From Istiophorus platypterus (Eukaryota; Chordata; Actinopteri; Istiophoriformes; Istiophoridae), in assembly GCA_016859345.1 (NCBI GenBank), contig CM029122.1, forward strand, positions 11,791,575-11,855,574: a DNA stretch of 64,000 nucleotides, read 5' to 3'. Below the pieces are notes generated by a model. It searched no databases. It was given only the letters and a program-made list of their open reading frames with translations, and had not been told where the DNA came from. Made by a program: the position numbers and the translations under genes. Below, in pieces: positions 1 to 12,300 of the stretch (position 1 is its first letter; every line of letters begins with the position of its first letter).

Positions 1-770
1 GACAAGGTCCTGTACTGAATACGTACAATATGAAACAAACGGTTCTATTTGTATGTACTGATGATGCATTGTTTTATCTTAAATTTTCATCAGATCGATT
101 TGAAATATTAAATCAATCAGAACAGCAGCAGCGAGTGATGTTCAACGACCATCCAGGTTCCTCAAAGCTCACCGGTAATTTTATTTCTTCTTGTTGTTGC
201 TGAAAAACAAACGCTTTGCTCTCAGACTTTTAATGGAGTATGGAACTAAATAAAAGAGGCACTAAGCGTTGGGGGTGGGGGGGGGGCTCCTGCGGTGACC
301 TCTGACCTGCGGAAACGCCTCATCCGTCTGTTGTCAGTTGTTCAGCTGACCAGAAAAACGCTTTATCCTCCACACTTGGCTCAACAACGTGTTTTGTGAC
401 GAACAACAGTACAGAACAGAAAGACCCGAGCTGCGTGGTGTAATCTAGACCGGAGTCAGTGCGTTAAAGAAGAAGAAGAAGAAGAAGAAGAAGAAGAAGA
501 AGAAGAAGAAAAAGAAGAAGAAGAAGAAGAAGAAGAAGAAGAAGAAGAAGGCCTCGTGATGATGTTTACGATGTTTACAGTCAAAGAACTGCTTTGTTTA
601 CTTGTGCGCAAAAGTGAAGAAGTGGCTCCCGACGACTTGATGATGGCTGAGGAGGGGGTAAGGTGAGAGGGGGGGGGGGGGTGAGAGGGGGGTGGGGGAT
701 TGTGGGACGGGGTGGGGGGGGGCAGGCTGCGCCAGCTCCGTCCTCCCGTCAGTAATCCCCTCTCCGGTGA
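1..770. promoter_or_regulatory. gpm6b 5' flank / promoter region
   Basis: This stretch lies upstream of the first gpm6b exon and shows no supported coding exon. It holds a long GAA microsatellite at about 468-549 and several G-runs at about 270-287 and 655-720. A CpG-rich block at about 735-900 contains a CRE-like TGACGTCA at 768-775, and I take this block as the core promoter. Short frames here, including a poly-Ser frame antisense to the GAA tract, are low-complexity artefacts. The promoter assignment is inferred from position and composition; no start site is directly visible. Confidence 0.5.
468..550. repeat. (GAA)n microsatellite
   Basis: About 80 bp of nearly perfect GAA/AAG trinucleotide repeat, with one interrupting AAA-containing unit in the middle. 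It sits roughly 450 bp upstream of the gpm6b start codon, in the likely promoter. It is pure purine on the + strand. Confidence 0.95.
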
Positions 771-1011
771 CGTCACACGGGCCGTCTCCAAAGGGACGCG
801 GCGCGTCGGGCGTCGGAGCAGCCGGGCGGCCAGTGTGCATCCCAGGACGCGACGCCAGTGTAGCCGGGGCTCAGCTCTCTAGTCCGCCGCCTGACCTCCG
901 GGACACTTTGGGAAACTTACAAAAAGGAAAAGGACGACAAACAAGAGCCGCAAGAGGAAAAAGAAAAAGAAACAAAAACAAAGAGAGAATAATAAAAAAA
1001 AAAAAAAATGG
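770..1011 (+). other. gpm6b: gpm6b first exon, form A (5'UTR plus 4 coding nt)
   Basis: The exon is GC-rich at its start and purine-rich at its end. It finishes in a run of about 15 A directly before ATGG, and the donor GTAAGT begins at 1012. Only the start codon and the first base of Gly2 are coding. This fits the M+G phase-1 arrangement of PLP-family first exons and joins in frame to the exon at 23917. The left edge is approximate. Confidence 0.85.
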
Positions 1012-4000
1012 GTAAGTTTTACCGACAGACACTGAAGAGACGGAGACAGGAGTCGCTCTCTCGCGATGACAGCGCGCTCCAGCTGTTCGGGGCGCACCGG
1101 TCGCTCGGAACCGGTTTCAACTTTTACCGGTACCTGGAAGCGGGGCTGCGTACCTGACCCGCTTTCCGTCCGCGAGAAGCGGCATTAGGACGGTCTGCCG
1201 AAGCGAGAAAGCGATTAGGGAGATTAAGTCTGTGGGATTCCTGCAGTCGACCGTGCTCCGGGGCTGCGGAGGTGCTAAGTCCGGGACAGTCCCTGCCGCC
1301 TCCGCCGTCCCTCGCCACCGCCTTCGGTTGGGCCCCGGTGCTGACAACTGTTTGATCAAAAAACCTGTTTTCGGACCGGCCACGCCTTTCGTTAGGAATC
1401 TCCATTGATGAGTGCTGGTCAGCGATGATTGATCGTGTTGCAGTGTTTGACCGTCATTGTCATAAAGATGAGAGGCTGCTGTTGTTGTGTTTACTAATCA
1501 ACACACACACACACAAAACAAACAGGCAAAATATTGTTTCAGTCATATGCTCGGTGTGTCATGCCACATCTTGTAATTTCTGTCTGAGCGGCTGAGCCGG
1601 GACTGTCCAGTCATTAGTTCACTCCAAGTGTTGGCCATCTGTGCTCCCAACCTGGGGGTGATTCACTGGAGGAGTCAGGCGCTCATGCCACAGATGTTGA
1701 GTAACTTCTTGCTGACTTTAAGGCTTTAAAACTATGATGAACTGTGAACCAGATGGGACAATGCGCAGTAAAAACAGTCAGCTTTCCCTCCCAGCTCTCC
1801 TCACCCCTCAGTGGACCAGATATTTATCAGTGGAACGGCACAGAACGTCATTTTCCTTTTTTTTTTTTTTTCCTGTTGTCTGGACGCCGTGTAGGGGCTT
1901 GCGTTGTTTGTTACGGTGCAGCTGAGGCCAGGGAGGAACACTGTGTGAGAATGTGTATCAGTGCTCATTAATTCGCTCTGAAGCTCTCACAGAGGCGTCT
2001 TTGTGCTCCTAATTTGGAGCCGCTCCTTTGTGCGACTTCAGTGGCTCTTAATGTAGAGAGAGAAGTTCAGTGAATTGCGAGTTTCAGAGCGGATGCCTCG
2101 TGAACTGATTCCCCACAGACCCCTTTTTTCACTTTCTTGCAGAGGATATTACTCTGTATGGCAAATCAACCTTTGTGCATTGTCCACTTGCCAAAGCTCC
2201 CATTTTATATTCAAAGACTCTTTTATGGCCCTTCAAGGAAAAACAGTATAGCCTGGTGTTGTGTGCATGAGGGGATTAGTGGGGAGACTTTCTAGTTGCT
2301 GTAAAAGTCGCCTTTTGTCGTATCAGAGGGAAGAATATCATACTGCTGTGATGTGATCCGCAGTGTTTCATGTGAAATGGCTGTGAAAACAGAAAACAGA
2401 TTAGTTGTGTGCATGAAACCGTTCAACCCAAAATAAACAGGATGTCTTGAAGTTGACGGTGTCCAGTGAAGATGTCATTGGGAGGTTATATAACTCATGT
2501 CTGATTTGATTTTACAGTGGGGCCGCAGAGAGAGATTCTCCACTGTCCTCGCAGTGAATGATTTAACAGTGCATTGGCATGTGTTTAGGATGTTGGAGGT
2601 TAACCTGCTCTCAGTTCACTGAGCTCAATTCAGAAGCAGACAGCAAGTCATTTTCCAAAGATATCTTGTTAGATTATTGGTGTTAGTCCTGTGACATTTC
2701 CTCAGCCATCAGTATTTGGTTGCCATGAGCCTCCCTGATAACCAAACACAAGGAAACAAATCGTGGTTTCAGTTCAGCCCAGATATTTTATCACTTAGTT
2801 AAACATCTGAAGATAAAGTGTTGGCCTGGAGATAAAAATGTTCTTTCTTGTGATCATTCTTGTTTAAGAAAGAAACATATGACATTGTGCTGCTGAAAAA
2901 GCGTTTAATAAATTTTCTTGTAGCAGAGTCTTACTCTGAACTACAGAGAAAAAAAACATGACAAACACTTGAAAAGGTTAAGTTGTTTTTTTTTTTGCAC
3001 TAAACTCCTTTGGGGTGTTTAAGACATTTGGAAAAAAAACGATTAAAGGCTCTCAGTCTCTAACAATGTGGAAAATTTGCAAAAATTTCAATTTATGTCT
3101 TTTGCAGATACAATTTAATTATGTGCTTAACATATAAAGCTGTCTTATGACAGGAGACCCACCTAATCAAATACAGAGAATTATGGACATGACTGCGAAC
3201 ACTGTGTCCGTTCTTCTTAGAGCCAGATCCTCAGTGCAAAGACAAAAAAAAAAAGGAAAGATTGTTTTTCCTTATGGAAACTCATGAACTTCTACTCAGA
3301 GTGTTTTGTATTCTGCGTGGTGGTCTTGTGGAAAAGGTCACCGAAGCTGGATGCAAACCAGATCCAAATGTTACATCACTGCTTTTGAGTAATTCAAATA
3401 AGAAGAGAGTTAATCACAGATGACAGGGTTGAAAGTGTCTTTAATTCAACATCCTGCTTTAGTTCAACAGCTCAGCTGTTCCCGACTCATGGTTCGCCAG
3501 TGTACATGTAGAGGTATAAAAATGATGGTGCCGGATGTTAGTCGTTTCGAAGTTATAGTGTAGACCTACGATAGAAAAATCTGATTAGTTCTGTTCATCA
3601 GTGATTCACACATATAAGAGTTACACAGAATTTTCCCTTATAATGATTTTTGCATCTGTTGCTGGGAAGTGTCTCTGTGGTGTCAGCTGTCTTTAATACT
3701 CCTTGATGTTCATTCCTGCTCCATATGAATGAGGATGTCTGGAAAGTGTCTGATTCTTTAGCTCCTGCATCAGCAGTGATTATTGTCACAGACGGTGGAC
3801 AGTATGTGCCGAGAGCCTTCATCCTGAGTCTGAGAGGGGGAAAGACCCATGACTGCTAATGCTTAGCTTTTTTTTTTTGTGCTCTTTTTCAACATCTTGT
3901 CAACTGATGGAAGAGCAATAACAGAGAGTCTAGTCATTTTCCCTGTTTTTACTTGACTTGTGTGATGTAGGTCTTATGCACATGCTTCTTTTTCCCAAGA

Positions 4001-7000
4001 GATGCGGGGGAAAAGAAAATAAAACACAGGACTGCAAGAATGAGTCACTGCAGAGATGGTCAAAGGGTGCTGAGATAAAAAATGGAATTTGGCTGTTTTC
4101 TATTTGTTTTTTTGTTTGAATCCACGCATTCTACCTTTAACTCCAAAGAGAAGCACTGCTTTTCCCGACTTTCATGAGTGTGAAACGTGATTCGGTCCAA
4201 ATAAAGCATGTGCAAACCTTTTATAACCGATCCCACATTTTTTTTTTTTATGTCAACGGCTGCTAAATTGCTTTTTCGTGTGTGGTTTGCGATCATTAAT
4301 TGCAGTGAATATCCTTCATAATGAGGTAGCTGCTGTCATAGTTACATGATTTCTGGGCTTTTTTCCATTTGGCATAGGGTATGACCGAGCATCTCTGATA
4401 ATTATACAGCAGATGAGGCCCATGCAGCATATTTTGCAACGTTTCAGCTCTAAGAAAGAGACCCCTTTAGTTCAATCAAGACTTCATTTATCTCCTGCTT
4501 CCCTTCCTGCTCTACTTTGTTCCCTCTGAACTCTACCCCCTCTCTCTCTCTCCCTTTCTCTCTCTCTCAGGGTCTCTGTTCCTCTCTCGTCCTCACTGCC
4601 ACCTCTGCCGTTTTATATATATGTTTTTTTTGTTCAGCACTGCAGGTCTGCCAGAGCAGTCATGTTAATTTGTTGAGCTTAATAACTCCTCCCGACAACA
4701 AAGAGGGCCATTGAGTATTGTGACATGAAATGATAGGAATAGAAGTTCCTGAGTGGGGATGCCTGTTCAAGCATGTGCCTTGGCCGTCACTTTTGCTAAA
4801 AGCCTATTCACAGTTGAACAGAAGGGATGCAAGTGGATGCGTGGTTGACTCTTTGTGTGTGTGAACGTTTGTGTGTGCAAGTTCACCCTTGTTAGAGAGA
4901 TGTCACAGTCACACTGCCACATGGTAGAAACAGAGTGACATTTAAATATCTGAAAATACTCCCTATATGCAAGAGACACACAGTCTCTCATATATTCAAA
5001 GGCAGCTGAACTTCGTGGTTTCATAAGATGTGCCAGAGATACAATCTGTCCTTTCTTGTATCTGCAAGACTACCGGAAAAAAAAAACCCCACCCACGATT
5101 ATTGAAGTTAAACTGCCAAAACCATGCATAATATGGCCCTAATTTGAAACTTTTTCTTCAGTTTACAATATGTTGGCATTAGTGCATGTAAGTAGAGTGC
5201 AGTGGTGATATTTGCCAGTGGAGCGGCAATCTGTATCAGTGTTTTTGTTCACAGTCAGATGACTGTTCCAGAAGGCCTCTGGGATATAATGGGTTGGGGT
5301 AAGCAAAGAGCCCCTGCAGCTGATGAACATTCACTAACTCATTCAACAGGCATTCAGCCCCACTGCTGGATTTTCTGCAGCAGGCCACTCTACAGCACTA
5401 TGTATGACCGTGTTTTCCACGGCATCAAAGACACCATCTATGCTTCGCTTCACTTTAACCATATCACATGCTCTGGACACATTGATTAAATAGTCAATAA
5501 TGTTTTCCCAGAATGACCTATTTTCTCTTGCCAACCTTGGGGAAGTAGGTAAATAGATCATAATGCATGTACCATTGAAGTGTGACTGATGAGTGTGATT
5601 GCTCTACACAACATCACGCCTGTGGCAGGGAGGCCTGTGCTATCTGATGCCTAAACCCTTTGATGGACAGGATATGAGCCGGAGGATTAGAGCCATGGGT
5701 TGACCAACCGAATTAAATGCCAAAGCTGCACTCTATGGCTACACTCAGACTGACATTAGCCCCGCAGGTTTGAAATTGGTTCAAGTTCTGCCGGACCACA
5801 ATGGGACATCATCCAGTAAGGCGACACAGTGGCCAATCAGACACACGCAAGTGCACATTTTAATGTGAACGCTGTATTTGAGGTACTGTTAACCTCATGA
5901 TCCTATCATTACAAAAAAAAAAAAGTTGAATGCAGTTTTTGTGATTTTCAGACACTGACACAGCCATTGGCTCGATGTGTGTGTTGGCAGGGATTGAACT
6001 TATCTCTGAGGGTTTTTTTTTTTTTTTTATTTCATTCCTCAGTTCACACATCTTCTTCTGTCATGTACAAACAAGTACAACACTGAATGACTTTAAGGAA
6101 AGAGTGTCTGAAACTGTGAGTCTTTATCCCTATTATTGCATCTTAACGCTCCCTATGATGGCAAAACTTTCCCCCCGCCTTCAAGTGTGGATGTTTGGAA
6201 GAACTATGAATACTGTTCTGCCTTTAGCTTCTGACAGATGGTACATCATTTGAACTGTTTTGTTTTTAGTATTCCAGCCGTAAGGACCGCTAGATGTTTG
6301 CTGACGAAAAACTTTTTGAAATTGTGAATTTAAACAAATATGGGTCCATAGTTCTGAGACAAGTAGCTTATATTTTTAGATATGTTTGGTTGACTAACAG
6401 TTTGTTTTAACCTATTGTGGTAAAATAGCCGAATGCTGGATGCAGGCCTCCGACCCACTCGGGTAGTGAATATTAATCTATGCCTCGGAATGACCCTTCA
6501 GAAACCCACTTGAGATGTCACAGGCGCTATATTGATATTTTTCCACAATCTATGCTCAGAGACGAGGATGAGGAGTCCTGTCATCTAAGATGGTTCTACT
6601 AAGCGTATTCATTCTACCCATTTTGAGAGGAAGTGCAAGTCCTGATCCAAGTTTCAAAACCTTCTATATAGGTAGTTATTTAGGAGCTCAACTTGACCAC
6701 AGTTCAGATGTGAAATGAGAAGAAAGAACGGGGACTCCTGCTAATTTCCCTGTAAGATCATCTGTGAGGAGTGAGAGCAGAATGCATTAGTCTGCTTTTC
6801 AACGGTGGGAACCTGTAGGATTGAGCTGTTGGCTGTGTGCCCACTGAGTGTATTCAACCCTTCACAGATAGGTCTTTGTCCCTGGTGCTTTTACGCAGCT
6901 GCTAAACAACCGTAAGACAAAAGCATCTGGGGTACCCCAGCACACCAATGAGAAATGCTCACCATATGAAGAGCCGTGCCAGACCGCCTGAGACCATTTG

Positions 7001-9319
7001 GAAGCAGCCAAATGCTACGCTCGAGATGAATTAAGCAGTAACTTAAATGAATACCCTGGTAACCCTTTATGACTTTTCCTTTGCCTATTATATATTTAGG
7101 ATTATGTGAAAAAATTCTACCTGAGTTATAAGGAAGTTTTTGGTGATAACACTGTCACAAAAACAAATCTGGTGTCGAATATTTCCTCGCAGCTTGATGC
7201 CTTTCCGAGATGAGGAAAATACACAGGACTCCCGTTCGCTCATGTTGTAATGTTGAGGTGCTGCACGTGACACAGTGAAACCCGAGTTAGAGGCCACTGG
7301 ACACACACTCCCTCCTGCAAGGAATCATATTCCTGCCCGAGGAGGAAAAAAAAAATTTCCAAGTGAGAATTTTCATTGTCTGCCTATTATCCTCCAGAGC
7401 AAGGCTTGATAGGCAGGAAGAGGCACTTCTGCCAAGCAGATGAAAATCTGCAATAGTTGAGCTTTTATAAAGCGACAGCTGCAGGAAACCCAATAGCTGA
7501 GGGAGACTGTTTGGGGAATCTGTTTGCTTCATAGACACTGTTTGGGTGCTTTAAGAAGATAGATTTCAGTATGAAAAAAACCCCATTTATATTCAACTTG
7601 GAATATCTCTGAAACTAAACAACTGTAATGTGTCATGCTTTCACCATTTGCACTTATTTTTTTTTTAAAAGGCTTGTGTCGCTGAGTGTAAGTTCAGTTC
7701 GGAGGAAAGGAGAAAAAAAATACCAGCTAACAGCAGCTTCAGGGGAGAGGAAATCCCAGATGTTTCTGTCTGAAAAACAGCTTGACATTGTCACCACACG
7801 CAGACCAGGGGAGAGATCAGTGAGCAGTATGAACATTACAGCTACACCACTGAGAGGTCTCATAAGTCGTCTTAGCTTTTGACCTCTACTCTATGGGAAA
7901 ACAACAATAGAGTGGCTGCAGCTGGAAATATAAACGTAATGTTGTGACAGAGCAGAGCATCTGGAACGTACAGAGCAAGCATTCTGCAACCAAACACATC
8001 ATCCTGTGTGTGTGTGTGAGTGTGAGTGAGTGAAAGAGAAAGAGACAAAAGTGTATGAAAGCATGTGAAAGCTTGCAAGTGTGCATAATGTGTCTAATGT
8101 CTGCAAGTTGGTCCATGCCATGTGAAGTACAGTTCCCTAAAGAGTTCCTGTGGATAACCTTGTGTTGTTTGTTGCTGGGCAGGTTTAATATATATGCATA
8201 TTTAATATTTTCAAGACTGTGTTGATTATGATTTATCTTTCCTTATTTTTTTTTCAAAGTAATTTGAGTTTGAAGTAGGACATATAAATTACTTTGTTGT
8301 TTCTCTCTGCACAAAAAGCAGCAAATTTGCAAAAAGGAAAAAAAGAAGGTAAACAGGGTTATATTGATTAAGTTACAGTCAGGAAATTTTGCAAGTGGGT
8401 TTTTAATCACTTTCAAGGGGCCAGAGGAGTCTTAGTATGTAAATGCAAAATTCTCATGGTGAAAAGACGGGCACTTTTTATTCATAATTTAATTTATTCA
8501 CATGATTTAAGAAACAGCCCTCTCTTTTAGAAGGTGCCATAAATGGGTTCTATTTTGCACAGAACATTCTTCATTATGTCCACTATAATGGACAAAAGGA
8601 CAATATGGTCTCTGCTGTTGGAGAGCTGCCTATCAGCGCCTAAAGCAATAAAGTAATGGATTTACCCACTTTCGCAGGGGTCAGCAGGGGCAGAATATAT
8701 ACAAACCACGAGAGAGAACAGCCTCCGTCTTTCTCTCGTGATGTGATGTATCTTTGATACTTTGGTAAACACTTAGTCCACATCTAATCTGCTTCTATCA
8801 TGAACCTGAGGGCAAACATGTCTCTGCAGGGATGGAAGTGTCAGGTTCAGGTTACAACCGACTCTCCGTCCTTTGGGACTCTGGACGCGGGAGGACAGGG
8901 AAGGATCGCCTCCTGGAACAATGGCATTAAAGTGATCTGCGTGTCGGTTGCTCTGTTGTCATAGTGCTGACGATGAATCCTGTCATGGTGGGGTCTGACT
9001 GGCTGGTCTGCGGAGTAGCACCGGCTGCGATGGAAAAAAAGAGGAGTTTTTCTTCTAATGAGGGTTGGGGGGGGGGGGTTGCTGGAGGGTTTGAAAAGGG
9101 TAAAGTCTTGGGTCAGGGGTGAGAGGTTGGTAGCATGAGGTGGAGTACAATAGGATTGGGGGGAGCGACACAGAGAGAGATCCCAGCAGCTGGGGGAGAC
9201 ACACAGGGGAGGGTGGGGGTTGTTCATGGGAAGTAACCCCAAGATTAGCTGGGGAGTCTCGTCTGCTGTCTCCATGTCTCTTTGCTTCATTATGTCTCTA
9301 TTGTGTGTGTGTGTGAGTG

Positions 9320-9365
<46 letters not shown>

Positions 9366-12300
9366 CGTTCAGATTCTTATGCCCTGTGCAACAAGTAGAA
9401 AAATGAAAGACTGTCTCCAGCCCTGTGTTATTTGCAATCTCAGCCACTGGAGTGTGAGAACCTTTGAGTTGTGGGGATCCTCGTCTGTGTAAGGTGGACA
9501 TATGGAGTGTGAGACATCAAATTAGATATCCCTTCCTTTCGCAATGTTTTCTTTGCCTCCCGGCACAGCATGCTTGATTTTCCATATAAATATCCTTATA
9601 AATTCAGTTTTAAATTTCATTCTCTTCAGCATTTTGCACCTTGCGCATATCAAAAGATAAGGAAATATGTTTAATACATCAATTAACTCATTGGCCTTAA
9701 TGGTAAATTTTACAAGAGCAACTATCACAGGTTTGATTGTGTTGCTTGTATTGCTGCATTTGCTCGCAAAGTAGTAACTATTTAGTTCAATTATGTGCAC
9801 ATTGTAGTACAAGATAAAATAAATAACCCACTAATCACCCTAGATGATAATTCAAACTGACTGCTGTCAACTCAAGTAACATAAAAGGAAACTGAGCGGT
9901 CTGAGTGGTTGTGTTGGGCTAAATATAAAAATGCTTACGGTGATAGGTATGGTATTTAAAGGATTAACACCACTAGGGGAAGTCCCTGTGGGATTTACTT
10001 ACACTCTCAGTGCAGTTTAATGGATTGTCATTTGTTTCAAATGGCCTCAGGAGGCACTGGGTGTCACAATGACAGGAGAAGAGATGCAGTTTGCAGTTAA
10101 ACGGTGCAGAGAAAGGGATATAAAGAGAGTAGATAGATTTAATCAGTTTAGAGGGACATCTACACCCTAGGAGGCCATGATTACATATACATGAAGGAGA
10201 GCATTAAAGCAGTTATAAAAGATGTTTTCTAAATTGACAACAGATTACACAACTACTTCTATATGAAGGACCTTTGCTCTTACTCTCAGTTCTATGAAGC
10301 TTGATAATGTCTTTCAGCTCATTGTTTTGGTTTCCATTGCTTCCAGCCACAGCAGGCAGCTATTTCCAGCAGAACAAAGCTCACTGTACACTGTTAGCAA
10401 CTAGCTGGTGAAAACGCTGGATATTTCCCTCAGGAAGTGTTGGGAGACCAAAAACAGGTTTAAAATACAGCAAATACTGGGACTCGTCCTCATTAAGTGG
10501 TCAGAAACGGCCATATCATGTTAGGTGTTGTGTTTTAAGGATTAATTTAGCTCCCCTCAAGTGGCCAGAAAAATCAGTTGTTGCAGTTATAGGAATCGGG
10601 GACATTAGGGACAACACTAGCAAACTGTTAATGTGTCACCTTAGATGAGAAGTGTTATAGCAATAGGTGTGCTCCTCTGTTCATTTCTCTAAAAATACAG
10701 GTTTTTCATGACTGTAGCCCTGAGTCACATCTGTGTATTGTCATCATTCTCCACTTCTCGGCAAAGTGTTATCACAATATAGATTGAAAAGACGAGAGGC
10801 TATTATGTAGCATTACTCTGACTGGATAATGGAGAGGTGTTTGCTTTCAGTACCTCTTGGCAGGTTCACTGGTTCCGTAACATAAGCGTGGTGGACCACA
10901 AAGACAGTGAAGCCTCTCCCAGACCCGCGGCATCATTAAAATATTTAGTTCACACTGAGACACAGAACAAACAATTATGCAAAGACCTTTATTTTCTCTA
11001 AAATGGCATTGGTTCATTGCCTTAATTGGGGGCGGTGGGGTGCAGCTACTGTAAATGCCTCCTCTCTCTGTATCGCTCTTTAATTCTTTTCCAGGTCTCT
11101 GTTTCCGTTTCCTAGCGCTGATTTGCTCTTTTGACTCCAGACAGAAGTTATGAAATTCTTCTTCTTCGGGTTTTGATATTGCAACGGTTTCTGTCCAGCC
11201 AAGCCATAGTGGCAGTTTCCAAGGCACTATACGCGTGGAAGGCTGGATAATAAGAGGCATCTGTGTCTCTCAAACTCCCTGCAACATGCTTAGGCCAAAA
11301 CCACAGTGGCTGCGGAGGTGCCAGAGAGTCAGGGTTGTGAAGTAATTTTTTAAAGGGAAAAAACGTGGCTGCCAGGCATCCCTGAGTGAGTGTCCATTTC
11401 CAGACCTAACACGATAGTAACACAAACATGCAATTAGAGAAGTGCTGAGTCATATACCCTGGGCATTGTTTGGCCAAACACTTATAATTAGACTGGAGAC
11501 TAAAAAAATCAATCTGTATAATGGGAGAAATGCCAAGACAAAGTAGGTCTCTATTAGAAACATCAGAGTTGGATTTCCACCATCATACTGCAAGAAGTTA
11601 TGTGTACTTAAGTAGCTTTCCTCTTGTGGTGGAAATCTTTAGCATGAGGAACAATGTGCCTCACAACAAACGGATGCAGACGCTGGTTTGTTTCCAGATT
11701 TCATTTTTAAGGTAGGATGATGGCAGATCAGAGAGATTCATAAAGTAAATCTCTGGATTGATAAACTCTCAGCTGGTTGAGTGAACAGTCCTCTACCCTT
11801 AACTAGAATTTTAGGTGAGTGAGTTACTCAAATTCAGCAGCTTCTATGTAGGAAATTATTCTAAATATTATTATATATTCACTCTGAAGTCGGTGATTGT
11901 GGGGCAGATTTGATTTCCAGACATTGTTGGTTAAAAGATAGTTTGGATTTGCCTCTTCTCCTTTCTCATGTGATAGTTAACCGAAAATAATTGGGCTTTT
12001 GATTGACAATTTTACTATTATTTTCACATTTTAGATACCACGGGATTGGGATAATTGATAAAGGAAAAAAAAAATCAGTAGTCCGTTACGGGTTACAGGC
12101 ACGTGCGGTAGAAGAGAAATGACAAAAGCACTTGCTCAAGTTCCAGTATGAAGTTACAAAAGCCTTTATTGAAATGACACCACAATGCCTTTTAACCTTT
12201 ACTCTACTCAAACACTGAACGTGTTGAATTTCTTTCTTTTTTACAGTCAAGGGATTGTTCTTAATTTATGGCTCCCTGACAGAGCCAGAAGGAAGCCCAC

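Noticed and set aside
456..791. 111-codon minus frame rich in Ser and Pro
   Set aside because: It is a reading of the GAA microsatellite and the adjacent G-runs in the gpm6b promoter; low-complexity artefact.
692..1015. Plus frame overlapping the gpm6b first exon
   Set aside because: It runs through the promoter and the 5'UTR poly-A tract, shares no protein similarity, and does not use the conserved start at 1008.
8847..9290. 147-codon minus frame in gpm6b intron 1
   Set aside because: No recognised domain, Pro/Leu-rich composition from G-rich DNA, and no splice context.
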